From the NCBI GenBank assembly GCA_035048815.1, contig JAUCBN010000006.1:17251001-17315000 (forward strand): a stretch of DNA of 64,000 nt, read 5' to 3'. The notes beneath the pieces are model-generated. The model was not told the origin of the DNA. It did no database searches and saw nothing but the letters and a program-made list of their open reading frames with translations. Each line of letters starts with the position of its first letter. The stretch's first letter is position 1. The position numbers and the translations under genes were made by a program. Shown here in pieces: positions 12,402 to 24,212 of the stretch. The stretch comes from Abelmoschus esculentus (Eukaryota; Streptophyta; Magnoliopsida; Malvales; Malvaceae).

Positions 12402-12824
12402 CAAATGTTCCGTTGATAGATATATCACAGTTGAATTCCAATGGAAATCGTCTGATCCTTGGTATGTGCTTTATTATGTCAACTCTAAATATTAAAGTTT
12501 AAGGTTTATGGTTAAGATTTACAGTTAGAAATTAAGAATCGCAATGTATTTTTATAGTTTAAGGTTTAGGATTTAGAATTTATATTCAAAATATATGATT
12601 TAAGATTAAAAACTTAAAATTTATTTTTTAATATTAGAGTATATAAATAAGCATTAAAAAGAGATAATAAATTTTTATTCAGAACTAATGATATAAATTT
12701 AACAAAGTTCAAACAACATCAAAGATGTCACGTATAAATATAAATTTAACAAAGTTTATACTTTTTTTAGAATATTATAAAAATGTCAAACAATACTACT
12801 AATCTTGCACGTCTATAGAAACGT

Positions 12825-14329
12825 TTACTTGTGTAGTTTACCAGCTGAGTTCTTGCTCCAGAGGACTTGGCCATCAATGGCAGTGAGATATCGATCATCA
12901 AGTCGCTTCCATGTCTTGATCGACTTAACCGCTCCCCAATCACTTATCTCCGTCTTCTCTAAAGACGCCACCACCACCCTGGCTCTCCTAGACCATCCAG
13001 CTTTCCCGTAGGCATGGTACCCGAAACCACCAGCATAACACATTTGTATACCTGTCAATTGGCCGCAGAAATCGTTGAGGTGATCATGGCCTGTAAAAAC
13101 AGCCTTAACATCACCTGCTTCTACCATTGTTGTGAAGAAGCCTGAGTTTATAGAAGCAGAACTAATCCCTTCTTGTCTCACCCCGGTGTAGTTAGATGAG
13201 TCGAAACTACCGAATTCGGGCAGTGGGATGTGGAAATACACAAGCGCTGGTGCAGATGATTTTTGAGCCTCTGGTGGCCTCATGTAGGCTCTCTGACATA
13301 TAAACAGAATTGATAAACCTGCGAGTTACCTAAGAAATGGCATCCAATTATGCATCATGTGGTTCTAACTTCTAACCTGAAGTTTTGCAGAAGTGCGTTG
13401 AAACCACAGCTGCTGAGAGGGTTTAATCCAACCATAACCAGGGATATTAGGAACCGTGGAGTAATCTCCACTGTCAAGGAAGTAGAGGTTGAGAACCGAT
13501 TTGTTTGCGAAACCAGACCCTTCAACCCCACCAATCTCCACGTTATAGTTGCCGAAACCGTCGATGATATGTGGTTCAGAAGGATTGAATTGAGACACCG
13601 TATGCTTCAATCCAACTATGTGTTTCATAACTCCTTCCCTCGACAACGTGCCTTCCTGGTCATGGTTCCCCAAAACAGCAGCCCATGGAATTCTTGCAGC
13701 AATTGCAGGGGCAAATGCTGCATTCAGTGATTTGGCAGAATCTCTGGCATCAAATCCAAAGATGTTGTCCCCTAATACACACTCAAAAGTGAACTTGCAG
13801 GTCACCATTAACATACTTGGAAAAGATCATTGTATTATACACTGCACCTAAGAATTTCTTCAGTTGAAGAAAGATTAATTTTTTCACAGTTTTCATGTCA
13901 CAAAGTTTCAAATTTTATTTCATTTTTCTATAAGAAATCTCACTATATTCGAATAATATGAAAAGGGGTTACTGAATTACCGGTGAAAATGATTAAATTT
14001 GGTTTCTCAGCTTCAATCATGCGCTGGATAAAGGAGGTAGTGTTGAGGTCAGAGCAACCATGAACCTGACTGGGCAACACATTCAAACACGGCGTAGTTT
14101 TACCATCAGCATAGTGCATGTCCGCCACTTGCAGTATCTTAAACTCCCCGTTCCGGTCGAATCTCAGCTTCTGAGGCAGCTGCAGCTGCGGAGGTTGTTG
14201 CCTGACGTCGGCCGAGACGTTATTGGGTACAAAACAAAGCAAAAACACGGCCATGGAGACAACAAAACCGTGAAAAGGAAGAGAAACGCAAAGTTTCCTC
14301 ATGTTAACAACTGAGAAAGCTTGTACCAT
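12825..14329 (-). CDS. PAP29: Class III purple acid phosphatase, PAP29-like
   Basis: Metallophosphoesterase of the low-molecular-weight plant purple acid phosphatase group (PAP14/16/28/29), probably secreted or vacuolar. Exons on the minus strand are 14329-13981, 13771-13377 and 13292-12825, with closing phases and about 403 residues. An N-terminal hydrophobic stretch (about residues 20-35) acts as a signal. Metal-site motifs run in order: DMHYADG (Asp70), GDN at 117-119 across the exon 1/2 junction, GNHD at 151-154, FHIPLPE (His269) and GHDH at 316-319. These keep the core metal ligands, although relatives are often labelled 'probable inactive' because the canonical Tyr ligand context differs; here DMHY has Tyr three residues after Asp. 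A second ATG ten codons in (MRKLCV) could also start translation. Which member of the group it is rests on overall resemblance only. Confidence 0.88.
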
Positions 14330-14730
14330 TGTTGTTTGTTTCTCTTTTTCTCTGGGTTTACAGTTCCTGAGGGGTTCCCTTTGTTGGGTTCTTGGAGTTT
14401 CCTATTAAACTTGAGGATAACAAACGAGAAAATCGGTTTTAAGTCGGGTCGGGTAGAGTGATATTTTTAAAATGACATCAAATCGGGTTGAACTCGGGTT
14501 TAAGGTGTAAAATATTCGACCGATCTAACCCTGGACTAAATATGTAATTTTTCTATAATTTTTAAGGATATTTATAATAATAATTTTTTATCTATCTATA
14601 TTTTATAATTAGGTCTTTAAAATTATATTTTTTTATAATTAAGTCCTCGATTTTTTTACAATTTTGTCTCTAAATTTATTTGTTTTTATAGGTCGGATCG
14701 GAGTCAGGTTTATGGTATTTATTTTCGGGT
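14330..14730. other. PAP29-like 5' flank and GGGTCGGG-type repeat
   Basis: The first 100 bases are the promoter side of the phosphatase gene. Then come scattered GTCGGGTCGGGT, ATCGGGTTGAACTCGGG and GGTCGGATCGGAGTC motifs between AT-rich spacers, a common dispersed plant repeat type. No gene. Confidence 0.5.
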
Positions 14731-15798
14731 CATATTGTAGCGACCCTAAATTTCTTAAAATAATAGGTGTAGTAAACAAGGGGGTCTCTAGTGAAAAAGT
14801 GGAAATGAGGGGTTAGGTCTTGAAAGTTGGAATTGAGAAATTAAACCTAAAATTAAGGGGGTGAAATGTTAAATTTAGGGATTAAAAATTAGGGTTTGAA
14901 AACACCTAAAATGATTTAAAAATTGGTGGGAAATATTTGAAAAAAGGTTTTAAAATGGGTTGAAGTCGCCACCGGTCACTTTTGGTAGACCGGACACTGG
15001 AAAACCAGAGATTCAAAATGGTTTGGGTTCGAGAGTTAGTTACGATTTAAAACGGTATTAGCGTTAAAAAACCGCCCAAAAATTGACACCTTTATCAAAG
15101 TAATCGCTTAATTAATTTTGGATTTTCAGTTTTAAAGAGGCATTTAAATTAATGTTTGTTTAAATATTCGAATTCAATTTTATTTTTACCATGTCTTTAT
15201 TTGAAGGCAACGTATACACCGCGACCAATACATCGGAACACGGGCCCGTTACGACCGAATAAAGACGTTTGAAATTAAGTTCATTAATTAGTAGAGTGTG
15301 TCGAATGTTGAATAAATGATTCGAATATACAAATAAATAAAATAAAATAAATGCGAGAAATTAAAAGCTTAAAGTAAATTACAATAAATATATGTGCAAG
15401 AAATTAAATACGAGAAATTAAATTGCGGAAAAGTAAATACGAAAAACTAAATCGCATAAATTAAATACGAAAAAATAAAATGTTAGATGTTAGGACAAAC
15501 GGGCTATAAATAATACGGATCATTCCCAGTTGTGGGTCACCGTAAAGCTGATCGAACAAATAAATAAATTAAATAAAACATAAATAAATGAATTAAATAA
15601 ATGAAATAAATAAGAAATAAATAAACAAAATGCATGTAAATATATGAAACATAAAGAATCTGATGCATGATACGAATAAATAAACAAAATAACGAATAAA
15701 AAAATGCACATACACAACATATGGTACGAATAATACAATGCATAAATATACAACATTTATAAATTCAAAGAATGTAAATTGTATGCATGACTTACGTA

Positions 15799-15849
<51 letters not shown>

Positions 15850-16824
15850 CATACACCAATAAAATGTATATTCTTAAAGTATGAATATAAACAACATAAC
15901 AATTAATTTAAGTTATATTATATTATATGAGCTTTTAAAATAAGGAAAACTAGGAAAGAAAATTAAAAAAAAGGAAGTTATAAACAAATTAAAAGAGAAA
16001 AGAAAAGTAAGATGAGTCAAATTCTGTTTTGCCCCAAAAAATAAAATTAATAAATATTATTTAAACGAGGCAAATAAAGCTCGCAAAGAATGAAACAAAT
16101 CATGGAAACTCAAATTATGAAGGATTTTAAAGGAAATAACTTTTTTAAAAAACAGCCTTTAATAGCCCATAATTAATGCATTAAATGGAATAATAGAGAA
16201 GTGAAATAAAAAGAAAAATTTAGAAAGGAAATAAATACTATTAACAGCACTATAATTAAATAAGGTAAAAACTAATGAGTATTTAAATTAAAATAATAAT
16301 TAATATGAAAGGAAATAAATGAAAAAAAAAACTAGTGGTAAAATTAAAAGAAAACATGACCATAAGTCAAAATTAGATCAAAATAAACTGGAAATAGGAC
16401 TAAAATTAAAGCAGGGAACAAAATCAAGAGACGAAAATAAAATTAAACCATGTCTGGAAGTCAAACGTCCAAAACTTGAGGGACTGGATCTGTAATTAAC
16501 CCATTGACCATAATGCGCGGATCCTTTCCGGATCCGAGTCACCGCGCGGGTCAGAGCTGCAAAACGACATAGTTTTGTCATTCGTACATATATAAAAAAT
16601 CTAGGCCAAAATCGGTCATTATTCTCATTCTCTCTTCATTTCATAAGAAACCAGAAATGAGAGGTTCAAACACACTGAAAAAAAAACCCTAACCCATGAA
16701 CCCAGATTTCGGCGACTGAGTCGTCGTCTCAGCCACCGCCGATGGTGGTCGGCGACGATGAAAGCTTTAAAATATTTCTCCTTTTTTATTGTAAACCCAG
16801 GTTTAAACTTAGATTTAGAAACAA
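14731..16824. repeat. Candidate old LTR or retroelement relic, left part
   Basis: Starts TGTAGCGACC near 14737 and contains a GTCGCCACCGGTC block, features I associate with LTRs of large plant gypsy elements, then an AAATAAAT-rich tract and a (TA)n run. Near 16560-16600 a CAAAACGACATAGTTTTG palindrome is followed by a TATA-like CATATATAAAAAATC, resembling an LTR promoter. The copia element follows directly. No reading frame identifies the element, so the class is inference. Confidence 0.35.
15805..15844. repeat. (TA)n microsatellite
   Basis: About 19 TA units inside AT-rich repeat DNA. Confidence 0.9.
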
Positions 16825-16967
16825 CCCTAACAACCCTAACAACCATTAACAGATTCATTAACTATTCAACAGACTTATTAAAGAAACTAACCCACACGTG
16901 CATTTAATGCATGCAAACCACACGTGCACATAGACTGCATATTAATCACGTGCTTATTTAGCCAACA
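16825..16967 (-). repeat. Truncated 3' LTR of the copia element
   Basis: Nearly identical to 21671-21813, including CACACGTGCATTTAATGCAT and the LTR start TGTTGGCTA read on the minus strand. About 125 bp present at the far end of the other LTR are missing, where the sequence changes to unrelated DNA just below 16825. Confidence 0.85.
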
Positions 16968-16998
16968 TTCTCCCTACTTTCTCTCATTCCTCCTCCTG
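16968..16998 (-). other. Polypurine tract of the copia element
   Basis: On the minus strand a purine-rich run (GGAGGAGGAATGAGAGAAAG and a further AGGGAGAA after a T) directly precedes the 3' LTR start TGTTGG. This is the usual plus-strand priming site. Confidence 0.75.
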
Positions 16999-17007
16999 AG
17001 ACAACAC

Positions 17008-17337
17008 CTATCCTTCTCGAAACTCCTCAAAATATACCCTTGACAGTGGCTTGGTGAAGCCATCAGCTACTTGACAACCAGCTGACACATAGTTCACCTG
17101 GATTTGTCCAGCTGCAACTTTCTCCCTCACAAAATGGATATCTAGTTCAACATGCTTTGATTTTGCATGATACACTAGATTAGTACTCATGGCTATGGCA
17201 CTTATGTTGTCTGACCATATCACACTCTTCTCCTCCTGTAAGACTCCCAAGTCACTCAAAAGAGCTTTAACCCAAGTTACCTCAGCTGCAACATCAGCAA
17301 TACTCCTGTACTTGGCCTCAGATGTTGACCTCGACAC
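17008..17337 (-). pseudogene. Copia RNase H fragment
   Basis: About 109 residues with SRSTSEAKYRSIADVAAE, a variant of the copia RNase H signature, and the family's C-terminal block HVELDIHFVREKV followed by VADGFTKPLS. It is separated from the reverse transcriptase frames by stops and frame changes between 17337 and 17545. Confidence 0.85.
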
Positions 17338-17544
17338 TGACTTCTGCTTCTTCGAAGTTCAAGACACCAGGTTATGACCCAACATCACACAACTCCCAGT
17401 TATAGACCTTCTGTCATCAACATTGCCTGCCCAGTCTGCATCGGCAAATGCTGTGACTGTTGCCACTGAAGTATAACTCCCAGTAAACTCAAGCTTGAAA
17501 TCAACTATACCTGCCAAGTATCGTAATATCCTTTTTACAGCTGC

Positions 17545-18085
17545 CTAGTGTTTTTCCCGTGGCTCATGCATATATTGAGCTACTTTATTCACACTAAACA
17601 CTATGTCTGGTCGTGTGTGACAAGCATACAACAGTGATCCAACCACACTCCTATACATTTGTACATCAGAGATAACACTGCCTCCATCCCTTGACAGTTT
17701 AGATGTAAATACCATGGGAATTGGAGTGGAATTTGCACCTATCATCCCCACTCTTTCCAATAAGTCACTTATATACTTCCTTTGACTTAAACATAATCTG
17801 CCTGTGTCCCTACTTACTTCAATACCAAGAAAAAAAATGCAATTCACCAAGATCTTTCAGTGAAAACTTCTCATTCAGAGCCACAACCACACGATCAACC
17901 TCACCAGCTGAGTGGCCAGTGAGGATTATGTCATCCACGTATACTAACATATACAAGAATTTTCCTTCACCAAGACTTTTTATAAATAGAGAAATATCAG
18001 CTTTAGAACTTCTAAATCCAAGCCTGCCCAAAAATTCTCTCAGCTTGTTATTCCAGTTCCTAGGAGCTTGCTTGAGACCATACAA
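17545..18085 (-). pseudogene. Copia reverse transcriptase, C-terminal part, two frames
   Basis: Frame 18085-17819 starts at the MYGLKQAPRNW block and holds the catalytic YVDD in LVYVDDIILTG. After a frameshift near 17840 the frame 17850-17545 continues with GIEVSRDTGRLCLSQRKY and a region ending SVNKVAQYMHEPREKH. The catalytic motif is intact but the frame is broken. Confidence 0.88.
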
Positions 18086-18109
18086 GGCCTTCCTCAGCCT
18101 GCAAACTAA

Positions 18110-18838
18110 CTATTTTCCATCCACACTTTGTTTCTCAAAGCCTGGAGGCATATACACTGCCTCTTCTAAATCACCATTGAGAAATGCATTGTTGATATCA
18201 ATCTGTCTAAGGATCCATTTGTTAGTCACAGCAAGAGAAAGAATCACATTTACTGTTGTCATCCTCACCACTGAACTAAAAGTCTCCTGATAATCGAGAC
18301 CAGGTGTCTGAGAAAAACCTCTTGCCACCAGTCTAGCCTTGTATCTGTGGATTGAGCTATTAGGATTCCTCTTTAGTTTGAATAGCCATTTACAACCTAC
18401 TACATTCCTTCCTTCTGGTAGTTCCTCAATAGTCCATGTGCCATTTGCCTCCAGTGCCTCCATTTCTTGTATCACAGCCGTCTTCCAATTCACTGACTGA
18501 AGAGCTTGACTAATATCAGCAGATTCATCTTCAGCACCTGAATCCTTATCATAAGCTACTACATATCCTTTGGGTTTAAAAATCCCATTTTTGCTTCTTG
18601 TGACCATTGCATGTCTATTGACATTTGGTTGAGAAGCTAACCTTACTGGAGCCTGAAGTTCTCTTTGTGACTGCACTTCAGTGTTATCTATGTCATTGAT
18701 GCCACCAGTAGAGCTCCTGTTTAGACTCCTCTCAACCACAGATGTACCTTCCAGTGGATCATCTCCATTGGACACAGGATGCTGAGACTCAGAAACATAA
18801 TGTTGCTGTGAACTAGCTTCAGGCCTGTTAACAGGCAA
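18110..18838 (-). pseudogene. Copia reverse transcriptase, N-terminal part
   Basis: 242 residues with the copia RT entry block WKTAVIQEMEALEANGTW, then KLKRNPNSSIHRYKARLVA and the QIDINNAFLNGDLEEAVYM block with a catalytic Asp. It ends at a stop just before the next RT frame. The N-terminal part is a low-complexity linker from integrase. Confidence 0.88.
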
Positions 18839-19114
18839 CTCACTAGTCGACTGAGAAGAGAATTGTTAATCGTCAGGATGTAGGTGCTCATTTACTTCTG
18901 TTCTCAATGTAGCCAACCTTTCCTGGACTCCACCACCAAACTCATAACTCCCAGTTTGTTCTTCAAGACCACCTTCCTTAGAACCATCTGTATCTCTAGC
19001 TGCTGTAGAAGGCATCGTATGTACAGACACATCAGACAACTGCACACCTTCAACATTCCTGAATGTTAAAGGAAATGGTTGGGACTCAAAACATCGAGTT
19101 GCACCCTCAGACTG

Positions 19115-19474
19115 CTACACATCTGCAAAAGGGAACTTCATTTCATTAAACAAGACATGCCTTGACACAAATATTTTGCCATCCTTAGCCAAGCATAGAT
19201 AACCTCTATGCTGAGAACTAATACCCAAAAAAGTACATGACTGTGATCGAAACTCCAGCTTATGCTTTTGAAAATCACGCAGGTGAGGAAAACACATGCA
19301 CCCAAATACTTTAACCTGATCATAGTTTGGTTTCTTGCCATACAATGCCTCAAAAGGTGACCTGCCTTTCAGTACACGTGTAGGCATACGATTAATAAGA
19401 TGAGCTGCCATAGAAACAGCATATGACGAAAAGCGAAGTGGTAAGGAAGCTTGAGCTAGCAGGACCAGTGCCAA
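19115..19474 (-). pseudogene. Copia integrase C-terminal fragment
   Basis: 119 residues containing AAHLINRMPTRVLKGRSPFE, followed by KVFGCMCFPHLR, the conserved integrase-to-RT connecting region of plant copia elements. The stretch 19475-19650 between this and the next fragment keeps integrase-like sequence with stops. Confidence 0.85.
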
Positions 19475-19650
19475 TTCAATAAGATGCCTATGCTTGCGCT
19501 CAACTACCCCATTCTGCTGGGAAGTATGAGGGCAAGTAATTCTATGTTTAATACCATCTTTTAACAGGACTGATGAGAAACTTCGAAATTCTCCACCCAG
19601 TCACTCTGAAATTCTTTTATATTACCATTAAACTGAGTTTTAACCATTGC

Positions 19651-21461
19651 TTAAAACTGTTGAAAAGCTAAAAGAGCTTGACTCTTGTCTTTGAGCAAAT
19701 AAAGCCATGTATACCTAGTGCAAGCATCAACAAAGCAAATATAATACCTAATCCCTTTGGAAGCCACATGTGCAGGGCCCCAAAGATCAGCAAATATGAG
19801 TTGAAAGGGAACCTCATACACAGTTTCTGAATCTTGAAATGGTAATCTATGGCTTTTACCCATTTTACAAGCAATACACAAATCCTCTTTATTAACAACT
19901 TTTTCAATTTGAACATTCAAGTCTTTACAAATCTGTACTAACGTGTCATGTGCAGGATGCCCATGTTGTCTATGAAGCACCTCATAAGAACTAACATATA
20001 CACATGCTGAAACATCTTCTTTCTTGGACTCCTTTTCAATAGAGATAGCAAACTGATACAACCCTTCATGGACACCTCCTTCAAGTAAAACCTGACCTGT
20101 CTTCTCATCACGAACCACACAACTTTTTACATGAAATTTAAAATAAACCTGATTATCCCTGGCAAACTTTGACACCGAAAATAGATTTCTAGTTACTTGA
20201 GGCACATGTAACAGATTACTAAGCACAAGTTTACGAGAAGTGGACAAAACATTTGAGGAACCAGACTTATTAATATGTAAGCCTACTCCATTTTCCACAA
20301 TTAACATACCTGAGCCTTTGTAACCTGTACCATTAGTCACATTAGTAGAGTCTGGAGTAACATGATGTGAAGCCCCAGAGTCAACAACCCATTGATCAGC
20401 ACCTGACTGCTTGTCAACACCAAACTGTGCTTGAGAATTAGTCACAAAATGAGCTTGTGTAGGAATCAAAGATTGAGACTGTGAAAATCCAGCAGGAACA
20501 ACAATATCTTCAGTTTCATCAACATATACTGAGTATTGAGCCTGGCTCACACCATTTGACTGACCTGCATCAATCCCAGCAAACCCTTGATCAAACCGAT
20601 ACCAACAACGGCTAACAGTGTGCCCAACCTTACCACATAATTGGCACTGAAACTTGGCTCTACCACGTCCTCTATCACCATACCTCCCGAAAGGATTGAA
20701 AGAAGGACGATGAGCCCTATAAAATTGATTAGGAGGTCCAGTATAGATAGGATGTACAAGAGCAGAATTAAGAACTTGCCTGTTTTGCACTATGTTCGCA
20801 ACATTAGCACTCAAAGGAATAAAATCAGACTGAGTATTAAAATCAGCTAACTGGGTTTCAACATCAAGTAAAATGCTGTAAACTCTTTTTACTGACAATA
20901 ACTCCTTTTTCGCAGTAATAACTGCCATGAAGGACTGAAATTCCCTAGTCAATCCATTCAAAATACTAGCTATATGCTTTACTGTGGAGATCTTACATCC
21001 ACAAGAAGCCAACGAGTCACATACTTCCTTAATTCGAGATAGGTATAACATCATACTCTCACTCTCCCCTTTCTTGATAAATCTCAGTTTATAATGCAAA
21101 CTCATGACAGACGTAGTAGATTTATTCGAAAAGATTTGGACAATTGAGTCCCATACCTGAGAAGCAATCTCAGCCCCAACAAACTGAGGAAGCAAATGAG
21201 GACTGATTGTAGATAGCAACCAAGACGCAAGTGCACTATCTTGTGTCACAAAATCCTCGTATCTGGGATTCCTTATTCGTTGCCCTTCTACTGAAACAAG
21301 CATCTGCGAAGGAACCTCCAAATCACCATAGAGCAATGATTCGACCTTGTGACTCCGTACTGTTAGAAGGACCTGTTGCTTCCAGAGAAAAAGTTTCTCT
21401 CATCGAGCATCACATTGATCTTTTTATTCGTGAATTGTTGCGCCGTCCCAGCATCAGCCAT
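19651..21461 (-). pseudogene. Copia gag, protease and integrase N-terminal region
   Basis: The long frame 21336-19651 (561 residues) holds, in order, a copia gag domain (HYKLRFIKKGESESMMLYLS), a zinc knuckle CQLCGKVGHTVSRC, the aspartic protease motif WVVDSGASHHVTPD, the integrase HHCC finger (HRQHGHPAHD then CIACKMGKSH) and the catalytic-core entry DLWGPAHVASKG. The gag start lies upstream at about 21461 in another phase; a one-base shift near 21390 breaks the two apart. Confidence 0.9.
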
Positions 21462-21524
21462 CACTCATTTCTACTGAACATAACCCAGCAAGAACCTTCT
21501 ATTTGCAGCGAAAGAATCTCTCCA

Positions 21525-21545
21525 GGTACCCAACGATTGATACCA
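21525..21545 (-). other. Primer-binding site of the copia element
   Basis: On the minus strand TGGTATCAATCGTTGGGT directly follows the LTR end CACA. The first eight bases match the usual plant PBS complementary to initiator tRNA-Met (TGGTATCAGAGC); the rest has diverged. Confidence 0.7.
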
Positions 21546-21813
21546 TGTGAAACTTAGGAAGAATTGAACAAGACTGTGAAAACTTTCATTGATACACAAT
21601 ATGCTTTACAAGGAATGATCTTATACTTTTATACACAACCATGTAAACCCCAGCTAATATCCAGTTGTTCATTAACCAACCCTAACAACCATTAACAGAT
21701 TCATTAACTATCCAACGGACTCATTAAAGAAACTAACCCACACGTGCATTTAATGCATGCAAACCACACGTGCACATAGACTGCATATTAATCACGTGCT
21801 TAATTAGCCAACA
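21546..21813 (-). repeat. 5' LTR of the copia element
   Basis: 268 bp read on the minus strand from TGTTGGCTAATTAAGC to TTTCACA. A TATA-like GTATAAAAGTATAAG lies in the 3' third, consistent with the promoter. Confidence 0.85.
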
Positions 21814-23348
21814 GCATCATACGCGGAGGGGGATCATGTTTGTCCTTTTTTTGTCTAGATCTGTTGAGGGAGATAGGACCGAATTGGCGTGGCTCGATGA
21901 TAATGCGGCAGATGACATGGCTGCCATTGCTGGTGTGGCGTCCAGGTGGTACTGACATGATCCGAGGTGGCCGGGAAGATGAACAGTTGACTGAAACTAT
22001 ACCGTTGTGATTGGATGATGAAGGGATGAATTCCAGACTATTCTGAAATTTTCAGAATTCGAAAGGTTGCTGGAGACAATCTAAAGGTCTCGGGTTAAAT
22101 CCAAGTTGGTCAATCGGGTATGCGGGTTTAGCACATAAATTGGGTATGGGTTATAATTAGGTAGGTGTTGGGCTTTGGTTTAATTGTATATGGGTTAAGG
22201 ATGTAAGGGAAATGGTTTGTAATAGTGGGCTGACAGATTTGATTTTCGTTTAATGGACTGTTGGATTATTATATTTTTTTAGAATTTTTGGAATAACAAT
22301 TAATAATAATATATATTGTTTTGTATTTTAATTTATGGTTTATTTATTATAAATATATTAATATATAATAATATGGTTTAGGATATCGGTTTAGGGGTAG
22401 AGTTTTGGTTTAGGGTTTAGTTCGAACCCCGAACAAAAATGGTGATTACACATGTTAATTTTTTTTAAAAAAATATTCGGATCAAATCAGATTCGGGCTT
22501 AAGATATTTGTGTTTAAATCAAATTCAGGTCAACCGAAAATTTGACCCAATTCAACCCGTGTTCATCTCTAATCTTATCTTTACCATTATCTTTACCAAA
22601 TTATTTTTGGGGTTCATTTTTTGCAACTTGGGTACCCCAAGAAAATGTTTTTGCAGATACCCAGAGACAGCTGACAGTAATGCGAATATACCTAAGCATC
22701 TTAATCCTAGGTTAAACTTGATCAAATATTGTTTTCTTAAACTAAACAAAGAAATAAAAAGATCATGTTCAATTCAAAACGAAATGAAACATCATCCTTT
22801 GTCTTCCAGGAATAGTACTACGCCTGCATGCAATGAATGTACGAGTAAATTTTGTTCCTACCACATGCCGACACCATAGCAATCAATTCATGAGCAATTT
22901 CCAAAATTATTCGTGGGTTCATATGAAACATTTTGTTTAACGTTACTGTCCGAGTTCGACTGGAAGCACATCCGGTGAGCTTACCTGGGGAAGTGCAGCA
23001 GATTCTGATTTCGTTCTGATTAAGAAGGGTAATCGATTCAGAAGAGAAGACAGAAAAAGTAAAAGATCACAATGATGATCGTTGCATAAGTACTTCGGTT
23101 GTCTATGGAATCGGTTCAATAGATATTCAACGGTTCAATAAATCTAATATTATTATTATATTATTATATTTTATCGTCTTTTTTATTTTTTAACTTATAT
23201 TTTTTTGAACATGAATGTCTATTAAACTCATCACCATTTTATTATTACTTATAAAACGTTTGGTTTGATCCATTTTTGACTTAAAATTTTGAAAATTGAA
23301 TATTATTCATACAAAGTTATGCATGGAGAAGCAACTTCCTCATTTAGC
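21814..23348. other. Intergenic, possible right part of the element interrupted by copia
   Basis: The first 450 bases are GC-richer and may continue the old LTR-like sequence that precedes the copia insertion. The next part has a TTTAGG-like run (about 22375-22420) and a GGTCAACCGAAAATTTGACCC repeat block. From 22560 to 23340 I see no gene. Confidence 0.4.
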
Positions 23349-24098
23349 TTAGCTTTTCTTTGGGGCAAACTTATTCTTTATTTTGTCAACTTCCTTGGTG
23401 CCGATTTGAAAGGCCTTGGTCAAGACATTGTCCGGCACCGGTGGTGTTGAAGCGAACAATGTCATGGCAAGCGATTGCGTTCCAGGCAGCTGGCTGTTGA
23501 ACCCTGCAATCACAGAAGCTGGATTCTCCCCATTGTTCTTCTGGAAATGCACTAGTCCCTTGGGGAACACGAAAACGTCGCCTTTCTTGACAGATTTGGA
23601 GATCAACTTGTTTGATGTAGTGATGAACCCAACATCCAATTCACCATCAAGAACAAAGATGATCTCAGTGGCACGCGGGTGAGTGTGGGGTGGGTTAAGG
23701 CCACCAGGTTGATAGTCGATGCGGGCAAGTGACACTCCAAGGGTGTTAAGCCCGGAGATTTTCTCAACATTGGCCCCTGTGACCACCGATCCCACTGAAT
23801 TGTTGATAACTCCAGGATTAGCTAAACCGCTAAAGAAGAAATCAGCTTCCGTAACATTTGTCTCGTCCTTGCATGGAAATCCATTCACCTTTATGCCTAC
23901 AAGGGTCATAAGATACATATAAATCCGGAGAAAGAAAATGAAAAGAAAACAACGTATATACAGTTGTTGTAACTTGTACGTTAACGTACCTGCAGCTTTG
24001 TCCGCCACACAGAGATCCTGGAGAAGATCAGGATCAGATGCGACCATGCCAAAGAGGGCAAGAAAGACCAAGAGATATGCAGAAACCATGGCAGCCAT
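23349..24098 (-). CDS. Germin-like protein (cupin), probably subfamily 2
   Basis: Secreted cell-wall glycoprotein of the single-cupin germin family; relatives bind Mn and some are oxalate oxidases or superoxide dismutases, and some localise to plasmodesmata. Two exons (24098-23990 and 23896-23349) encode 218 residues, the usual family length. A signal peptide covers about residues 1-21. Germin box 1 has the metal ligands His107 and His109 in PPHTHPRATE with Glu114, and box 2 has His153 in GDVFVFPKGLVHF, so the metal site is complete. Cys30 and Cys45 form the expected N-terminal disulfide. NVT at 50-52 and NNS at 68-70 are possible N-glycosylation sites. The 93-base intron is in frame and stop-free, so an uncorrected reading gives a 249-residue protein with a foreign hydrophobic insert. 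Oxalate oxidase activity cannot be judged from sequence. Confidence 0.93.
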   Translation of the reverse strand: MAAMVSAYLLVFLALFGMVASDPDLLQDLCVADKAAGTLTYKLQQLYIRCFLFIFFLRIYMYLMTLVGIKVNGFPCKDETNVTEADFFFSGLANPGVINNSVGSVVTGANVEKISGLNTLGVSLARIDYQPGGLNPPHTHPRATEIIFVLDGELDVGFITTSNKLISKSVKKGDVFVFPKGLVHFQKNNGENPASVIAGFNSQLPGTQSLAMTLFASTPPVPDNVLTKAFQIGTKEVDKIKNKFAPKKS

Positions 24099-24204
24099 GA
24101 ATGATGAAGATGATACAATCTAAAAAGAGACAATTGATAAATAAAAGAGAAACAGTAGAGGAAGTTCTTGTTTTGATTGTTGGAAGAGAAAGGGGATGTC
24201 TACT

Positions 24205-24212
24205 TTATATAT
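24205..24212 (-). promoter_or_regulatory. TATA box of the germin-like gene
   Basis: TATATAAA on the minus strand, about 107 bases upstream of the start codon, within CCATATATAAAGTAG. Position and sequence suit a core promoter. Confidence 0.6.

Larger units (their letters stand above)
16825..21813 (-). mobile_element. Decayed Ty1/copia LTR retrotransposon
   Basis: Order on the minus strand is LTR, primer-binding site, gag with zinc knuckle, protease, integrase, reverse transcriptase, RNase H, polypurine tract and LTR; integrase before reverse transcriptase defines copia. The coding region is split by frameshifts and stops into at least five frames, so the element cannot be autonomous. The upstream LTR is 268 bp; the downstream LTR keeps only about 143 bp. 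Short LTRs and the protease/RNase H style suggest the Ale/Retrofit lineage, which is inference. Because one LTR is truncated, no target duplication can be read. Confidence 0.9.

Noticed and set aside
12805..13011. Plus-strand frame overlapping the phosphatase 3' end
   Set aside because: Shadow of PAP29-like exon 3.
15520..15859. Minus-strand frames rich in Ile, Tyr and Phe
   Set aside because: Translation of AT-rich low-complexity repeats and the (TA)n run.
17721..18290. 189-residue plus-strand frame
   Set aside because: Antisense of the copia reverse transcriptase; no independent signal.
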